DNA of 29,990 nt. Source: Lachnoclostridium sp. UBA7122 (GTDB lineage: Bacteria > Bacillota > Clostridia > Lachnospirales > Lachnospiraceae). The stretch covers positions 1 to 29,990 of the forward strand of contig DKXQ01000128.1 of the NCBI GenBank assembly GCA_002493085.1. The letters run 5' to 3'. Below are positions 25,180-29,990 of the stretch, piece after piece. Every line of letters starts with the position of its first letter. Position 1 is the first letter of the stretch. The position numbers and the translations under genes are program-made. The notes under the pieces are model-generated. The model searched no databases, was not told the origin of the DNA, and saw only the letters and a program-made list of their open reading frames with translations.

Positions 25180-27426
25180 CTATCTGGTAAAGTTAAATTC
25201 AAAATTAATTCCACAGTCCCTGTATTCTGTACTCTGTTCTTTAAATGCTTCTATACGGTCTTTTACCAGACGCAGGATACTATAATCTGGACACTTCCCA
25301 TAGACCATTTTGCGGTAAATGTCTTTTGCTTTGGCTACAGGCGCATCTGCAGGGCCAAGTACTGTAACTGTCTGGTACTGTTTAACAATTTCTGATATTA
25401 CCACAGCAAGTTTTGAAGCACTTTCTTCATTTTCTGAAAACACTAATACTCCTAGTATATTTGAAACTGGCGGATATTGCAACATCTGTCTTATAACTAT
25501 TTCCTGTTTGTAAAAACTTTCATAATCCTGCCTTGCCGCATGTACTATACTGTAGTGTTCTGGCTGGTATGTCTGAAGCACAACTTCTCCTTTTTTCTCT
25601 CCCCTGCCTGCCCTGCCTGCTGCCTGTGTAATAAGCTGGTATGTGCGTTCAGCAGCCCTGTAGTCATTTGCATTAAGCGACAGGTCAGCAGCTATAATTC
25701 CTACAAGTGTCACATTAGGGAAGTCATGCCCCTTTACTATCATCTGTGTACCTATAAGTATGTCAGCTTCACCATTTTTAAAACGCTCCAGTATCCTGCT
25801 GTGTCCCTCTTTGCCGCCTGTTGTATCAGCATCCATCCTTAGCGTGCGTGCGCCTGTAAAATTTTTTTTAACTGCTTCTTCAACCTGCTGTGTTCCAATG
25901 CCAAATATTCCTATATATTTTGAACCACATGACGGGCATACATCAGGTACTGGTATTTCATATCCACAAAAATGGCATTTAAGCCTGTTGACAGAACCTT
26001 TATACATATGTGGCTTAAGAGATACAGAACAGTGTGGGCAGCCTATGGCTTCACCGCATTTCCTGCATGATATAAAGCCAGCATAGCCACGTCTGTTTAT
26101 AAATAGTATTACTTGTTCATGTTTTGCTAATCTTTCTTTAATAAGGTTTCTTAGTTTTTCACTAAATATTGAATAATTTTTCTTTTCAAACTCTTTTCTT
26201 AAATCAGTTATATATACGTCAGGAAGCACAGCGCTACCAGCCCGTTCTTCTAATTTAAAGAGCTGGTACTCACCATTGCAGGCTCTGTAATAAGCTTCAA
26301 GTGATGGTGTAGCAGAACCCAGTATAACGCTTGCACCCATCATTCCAGCCCTGTGGACAGCAACTTCCCTTGTATGGTATTTGGGCGGTGTTTCACTTTG
26401 ATAACTGCTTTCATGTTCTTCATCAATTACAATAAGCCCAAGATTGTTAAATGGCGTAAAAAGCGCAGAGCGTGGTCCTATCATAATATCAATGCTGCCC
26501 TCTTTTGCCCGTACAAACTGGTCATACCGCTCACCGGCAGAAAGCCTTGAGTGTATAACAGAAACCCTTGCCCCAAAACGGCTGTAAAACCTGTTTACAG
26601 TCTGGAATGTAAGTGCTATTTCTGGTATAAGCATAATCACCTGCCTGCCCTGTGCAACTACATCGTCGATTATGCTCATATAAACTTCTGTTTTGCCACT
26701 TCCTGTAATTCCATATATTAAATATGTCTTTCTTATTCCACTATTAAAATCAGATAATATACTATCCTTTATATACTGCTGCCCTTCATTAAGTATATGC
26801 TGGCTGGCTGGCTGTGCTTTTCCACTGGCAGGATTGCGGTACTGTCTTGCCGCCTCAATCCCGATTATTCCTTTTTGCTTTAAGCTGTCAAGTACTGTGC
26901 CAGAAACTTTCAGTTCTTTTATAATAAAACTATAATCCACACCTTTATTATATAGTATACTGTCAAGCCCGGAAAGGTACTGGAGCACCCGGACTCTGGC
27001 AGTATTGTGTTTTTTCTCAAATTCTTCCAGAACTTTTTTCATTTGTTCTTTATCTATAACAGGAAAAACTGTTTTTACAACTTTCTGTCTTACTTCCTTT
27101 CTGACAGGCATAACAGCCTTAACTGCATTATTCATAGTTGAACCGTAGTTTTCCTTTATCCAGCCTGCAAGCAAAAGCAGGTGTGATTCCACCGCAATTC
27201 CCTGTCTGTCAATACCAGTTATGCTTTTTATCTTTGATATATCAAATGAAGGAGTTCCAGACAGGTTTATTACATATCCTGTAAGCGGTCTGTTTCCATT
27301 TCCAAACGGTATCTGTACAAGTGAGCCTATGTGTATATCTTTTTCCATTTCAGCAGGTACACTGTACTGGAATGTCCTGTCAAGGTTTTTAACAGATATG
27401 TCAATAATTATATCAGCAAATAACAT
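25180..27426 (-). CDS. priA: Primosomal helicase PriA
   Basis: This 748-residue protein restarts stalled replication forks. An N-terminal DNA-binding region (LDRTFQYSVP) is followed by Walker A GITGSGKT (239-246), DEEH (335-338), GSATPSLEAYY, a zinc-binding insert with eight cysteines (CRKCGEAIGCPHCS and CHFCG, CPSCG), and QAAGRAGRGEKKGEVVLQT. Length is normal. It follows murE by 21 bases and starts at an ATG at 27426 preceded by a GGAGAT-type binding site. Confidence 0.97.
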   Translation of the reverse strand: MLFADIIIDISVKNLDRTFQYSVPAEMEKDIHIGSLVQIPFGNGNRPLTGYVINLSGTPSFDISKIKSITGIDRQGIAVESHLLLLAGWIKENYGSTMNNAVKAVMPVRKEVRQKVVKTVFPVIDKEQMKKVLEEFEKKHNTARVRVLQYLSGLDSILYNKGVDYSFIIKELKVSGTVLDSLKQKGIIGIEAARQYRNPASGKAQPASQHILNEGQQYIKDSILSDFNSGIRKTYLIYGITGSGKTEVYMSIIDDVVAQGRQVIMLIPEIALTFQTVNRFYSRFGARVSVIHSRLSAGERYDQFVRAKEGSIDIMIGPRSALFTPFNNLGLIVIDEEHESSYQSETPPKYHTREVAVHRAGMMGASVILGSATPSLEAYYRACNGEYQLFKLEERAGSAVLPDVYITDLRKEFEKKNYSIFSEKLRNLIKERLAKHEQVILFINRRGYAGFISCRKCGEAIGCPHCSVSLKPHMYKGSVNRLKCHFCGYEIPVPDVCPSCGSKYIGIFGIGTQQVEEAVKKNFTGARTLRMDADTTGGKEGHSRILERFKNGEADILIGTQMIVKGHDFPNVTLVGIIAADLSLNANDYRAAERTYQLITQAAGRAGRGEKKGEVVLQTYQPEHYSIVHAARQDYESFYKQEIVIRQMLQYPPVSNILGVLVFSENEESASKLAVVISEIVKQYQTVTVLGPADAPVAKAKDIYRKMVYGKCPDYSILRLVKDRIEAFKEQSTEYRDCGINFEFNFTR

Positions 27427-27447
27427 AAAATCTCCATTAATTCTGGT

Positions 27448-28917
27448 TTATTTGATAAAATTGCCATCTCTGGCTACATCTGCGGCAAGTTCCCTTTCAT
27501 CCATATGGTATTTCTTTCCTTTGATTTCCTGATAATACTCATGTCCTTTTCCTGCTAAGACAATTACATCGCCCTCCAGGGCATTTTCTATAACATATCT
27601 TATTGCTTCTGCCCTGTCTGGTATCGTTATGTATCTGCCATTAGCTCTCCTTACACCTGTTACTATATCATCAATAATAGCTTGTGGTTCTTCATTACGT
27701 GGATTATCAGATGTTACTACTGTAAAATCTGCAAGTCTTGATGATACCTCCCCCATCTCAAAACGCCTTTCCCTCGAACGGTTGCCACCGCAGCCAAAAA
27801 GGCAGACAAGCCTTGCAGGATTATATTCTTTTAGTGTTGTTAAAAGGCTTTCAAGGCTCATTGCATTATGTGCATAATCTATCATAACAGTAAATTTTGG
27901 TGATATATCCAGCAGCTCAACCCTGCCTTTTACACGTATTTGTGCAAGTGACTTTATTATTGTATCATTAGAAACACCAAAATGCCTGCATATTGCAATA
28001 GCTGTCATGGAATTATACACACTGAATTTTCCAGGAATATCAATTTCTACATCCATATTTATAAGGCCATCCAGATGGTATGTTACACCAAGGATACCTT
28101 TTTTTTCAAGAAGCTGCACATTAGAAGCTCTTATATCCGCTTTATCTGAAAATCCATATGTTTCAATATCACATGTATGCCCTGCCAGTATTTCTTCAAG
28201 ATGGCTGTCATCAGCGTTAAAAATACCATGCCTGCACTGCCTGAATAAAAGGCTTTTACAGTGTATATAGTCATCCAGGTCTTTATGTTCCGCAGGTCCT
28301 ATATGGTCAGGCTCAAGATTTGTAAATATGCCATAGTCAAATGTAAAACCACTGGTCCTGTGAAGCATAAGCCCCTGTGATGAAACCTCCATAACAACGC
28401 ACTTGCATCCAGCATCAGCCATTTTTCTGAATGTCTCCTGCACAACATATGATTCTGGTGTAGTATTGGCAGAAGGTATATGCTCATCACCAATAATTGT
28501 TTCAATAGTTCCTATAAGCCCTGTCTTTATTCCAGAAGCTTCAAGCATCGAGCGTACCATATATGTTGCCGTTGTCTTTCCTTTAGTGCCTGTAATGCCT
28601 ATGGTTTTAAGTTCCTTTGCAGGATGCCCGAAATATGCTGCTGAAAGCCTGGCAAGCGCAGCACGGCTGTCTTTAACCTTAATCACAGTTACATTATCAG
28701 GCACATCAACAGATTTTTCAGCAATAATTACAACAGCGCCTTTGCGGGCTGCATCTGCTGCAAAAACATGCCCGTCTGCTATTGCACCACTGATACACAC
28801 AAACACAGTGCCACAAGAAACTTTTCTTGAATCATATGCAATTCCAGAAACTTCCCTGTTAATATCTCCTTGTATACATGCATAATTAATGTCCTGAAGC
28901 AGTCTGGTTAAGTTCAT
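27448..28917 (-). CDS. murE: UDP-MurNAc-tripeptide ligase MurE (meso-DAP adding)
   Basis: This 489-residue ligase adds the third residue to the peptidoglycan stem. ATP-binding GITGTKGKTTATYM, LEPDHIG and YAHNAMSLE are present. The substrate motif reads DNPRNEEP; DNPR is the meso-diaminopimelate form, while Lys-adding enzymes differ there. That fits its place right after dapF, whose product is meso-DAP. The frame is open to 28953, but GAGAGGGGAT precedes the ATG at 28917 (MNLTRLLQDINYA), so the true start overlaps dapF by 32 bases. In Lachnospiraceae murE is often away from the main dcw cluster. Confidence 0.95.
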   Translation of the reverse strand: MNLTRLLQDINYACIQGDINREVSGIAYDSRKVSCGTVFVCISGAIADGHVFAADAARKGAVVIIAEKSVDVPDNVTVIKVKDSRAALARLSAAYFGHPAKELKTIGITGTKGKTTATYMVRSMLEASGIKTGLIGTIETIIGDEHIPSANTTPESYVVQETFRKMADAGCKCVVMEVSSQGLMLHRTSGFTFDYGIFTNLEPDHIGPAEHKDLDDYIHCKSLLFRQCRHGIFNADDSHLEEILAGHTCDIETYGFSDKADIRASNVQLLEKKGILGVTYHLDGLINMDVEIDIPGKFSVYNSMTAIAICRHFGVSNDTIIKSLAQIRVKGRVELLDISPKFTVMIDYAHNAMSLESLLTTLKEYNPARLVCLFGCGGNRSRERRFEMGEVSSRLADFTVVTSDNPRNEEPQAIIDDIVTGVRRANGRYITIPDRAEAIRYVIENALEGDVIVLAGKGHEYYQEIKGKKYHMDERELAADVARDGNFIK

Positions 28918-29776
28918 AATAAATCCCCTCTCTATAATCAATTTCACCCTCAAAAACTGTTACTGCCGGGCCTGTCATCCATACAGTGCCCTCTTTCTGG
29001 CAATATTTTATAAACAGGTCCCCGCCAGCCAGATGAACCGTTACTTCATCATCTGTTTTTCCATTCAGGACACATGCAACAACAGCTGCACATGTGCCTG
29101 TGCCACATGCAAGGGTTTCACCTGAGCCACGCTCCCATACACGCATATTAATCTCTTTGCGCCCCAGTACCTGTACAAATTCTGTATTAATTTTATCAGG
29201 AAATGCACTATGGTTTTCAAATGCAGGCCCGTATTTTCTGATATCAAATCTGTTTGTATCTTCAACAAATACTACTGCATGCGGATTCCCCATAGATACA
29301 CATGTAACCATATATTCTGTACCGCAGACACTAAGCGGCTGGTTTATAAAAGTACTGCTGTCTGTCCCTGTAATAACAGGTATCTGGGAGGGCTCTAAAA
29401 CTGGCGCTCCCATATTAACCTTTACAAGAGACACCTTGCCATCATCTATTGTTAAATCAAGATATTTAATGCCACTCTTTGTTTCAAGTGATATCTGCTG
29501 TTTATCTGTCATGCCATGCTCATATACATACTTTGCAATACAGCGGGACCCATTGCCGCACATCTCTCCCTCTGAACCATCTGCATTATACATTGCCATC
29601 CTGAAATCTGCAATATCAGACGGACATATCAGTATAAGCCCGTCTGAGCCTATTCCAAAGTGCCTGTCACTTACAAAACGTGATACCTCTTCCGGATTAT
29701 CTATCATCCTTTCCATACAGTTTACATATACATAATCATTGCCACATCCATGCATTTTAGTAAACTTAATTGCCAT
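28886..29776 (-). CDS. dapF: Diaminopimelate epimerase
   Basis: This 296-residue enzyme turns LL-DAP into meso-DAP for lysine and peptidoglycan. The two catalytic cysteines lie in EMCGNGSRC and TLACGTGTC, with KMHGCGNDYVYV at the start and GSGETLACG later. It is first in the operon: AAGGTGG stands before the ATG at 29776, and the promoter lies 85-105 bases upstream. A short alternative frame (MKIKLKEKGK) in the untranslated leader has a possible ribosome binding site, but I see no reason to call it a gene. Confidence 0.96.
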   Translation of the reverse strand: MAIKFTKMHGCGNDYVYVNCMERMIDNPEEVSRFVSDRHFGIGSDGLILICPSDIADFRMAMYNADGSEGEMCGNGSRCIAKYVYEHGMTDKQQISLETKSGIKYLDLTIDDGKVSLVKVNMGAPVLEPSQIPVITGTDSSTFINQPLSVCGTEYMVTCVSMGNPHAVVFVEDTNRFDIRKYGPAFENHSAFPDKINTEFVQVLGRKEINMRVWERGSGETLACGTGTCAAVVACVLNGKTDDEVTVHLAGGDLFIKYCQKEGTVWMTGPAVTVFEGEIDYREGIYYELNQTASGH

Positions 29777-29859
29777 ATAACCACCTTGCCTTTCTCTTTT
29801 AATTTTATTTTCATGTAGCCACCACCCAGATTTTCTGTTATAATATTATTACATTATCC

Positions 29860-29926
29860 ATTATAATGTATATTAAAAGAATTGCAAGGTGATGCCAGAC
29901 TGGTGATAGTGTAACTTTATCTGGGT
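29860..29926 (-). promoter_or_regulatory. Promoter of the dapF-thiN operon with a 22-base upstream element
   Basis: On the minus strand TTGCAA (29882-29887) and a perfect TATAAT (29860-29865) are 16 bases apart. The element ACCCAGATAAAG / TTACACTATC (29905-29926) ends 17 bases before the -35 box. It is the same element, with the same spacing to the same -35 hexamer, as at 1-45. I see no other promoter inside the operon, so the twelve genes may depend mainly on this one. The 64 bases beyond (to 29990) show no gene. Confidence 0.72.
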
Positions 29927-29990
29927 ATACGAAATTTTAGATATATTGTGCAACCTTTTAAATATGATGTCATATATTGGCTTTGGCATG

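Noticed and set aside
1..29926. The matching elements at the two window ends in inverse orientation as terminal repeats of a 29.9-kb mobile element
   Set aside because: The region between is mostly a core housekeeping operon, and each copy stands at a fixed distance upstream of a promoter, so a regulatory site explains them better.

Overview
The window looks like chromosome of a low-GC Clostridia member, most likely Lachnospiraceae. The basis is AT-rich intergenic DNA, GGAGG-type ribosome binding sites, frequent TTG and GTG starts, a PASTA-domain kinase (PrkC type), a MurE carrying the meso-DAP motif DNPR, and a dapF-murE-priA-def-fmt-rsmB-rlmN-stp-prkC-rsgA-rpe-thiN gene order of the kind seen in that family. 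Species is not assigned.

Layout. (1) 1-1440 is gene-poor. It holds a promoter, an orphan omega-RNA-like structured RNA that resembles the right end of an IS200/IS605-type element without its nuclease gene, and a small secreted His-rich protein. (2) 1441-11520 is a type I-C CRISPR-Cas locus on the minus strand: a promoter at 11492-11520, then cas3-cas5-cas8c(with internal cas11c)-cas7-cas4-cas1-cas2, a leader, and an array of 34 repeats and 33 spacers. (3) 11543-16106 is a divergent pair: a three-gene lantibiotic-immunity-like ABC exporter (minus) and an OmpR-family response regulator plus histidine kinase (plus). The exporter promoter carries three direct CCTTACA boxes. (4) 29776-16118 is a twelve-gene housekeeping operon on the minus strand for cell wall, replication restart, translation start, RNA methylation, Ser/Thr phospho-signalling, ribosome assembly, pentose phosphate and thiamine cofactor.

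Most notable observation. One CRISPR unit (a perfect 33-base repeat plus a 35-base spacer-like segment) sits inside the 3' end of cas1. Cas1 reading stops inside the spacer-like segment after residue 310. The missing Cas1 C-terminus (YVQSNLFAKFIRGD followed by EEYPPYLLK) is still readable, undecayed, on the far side of the repeat and directly before cas2. So the array appears to have donated a unit that broke the gene for the adaptation integrase. The leader-adjacent repeat is also degenerate, which fits an array that no longer grows. The embedded repeat has the crRNA orientation within the cas mRNA, so Cas5 could cleave its own operon transcript between cas1 and cas2.

Other notable points are two spacers that hit the same position in diverged copies of one gene, and a 22-base element placed exactly 17 bases upstream of the -35 box of two unrelated promoters at the two ends of the window.
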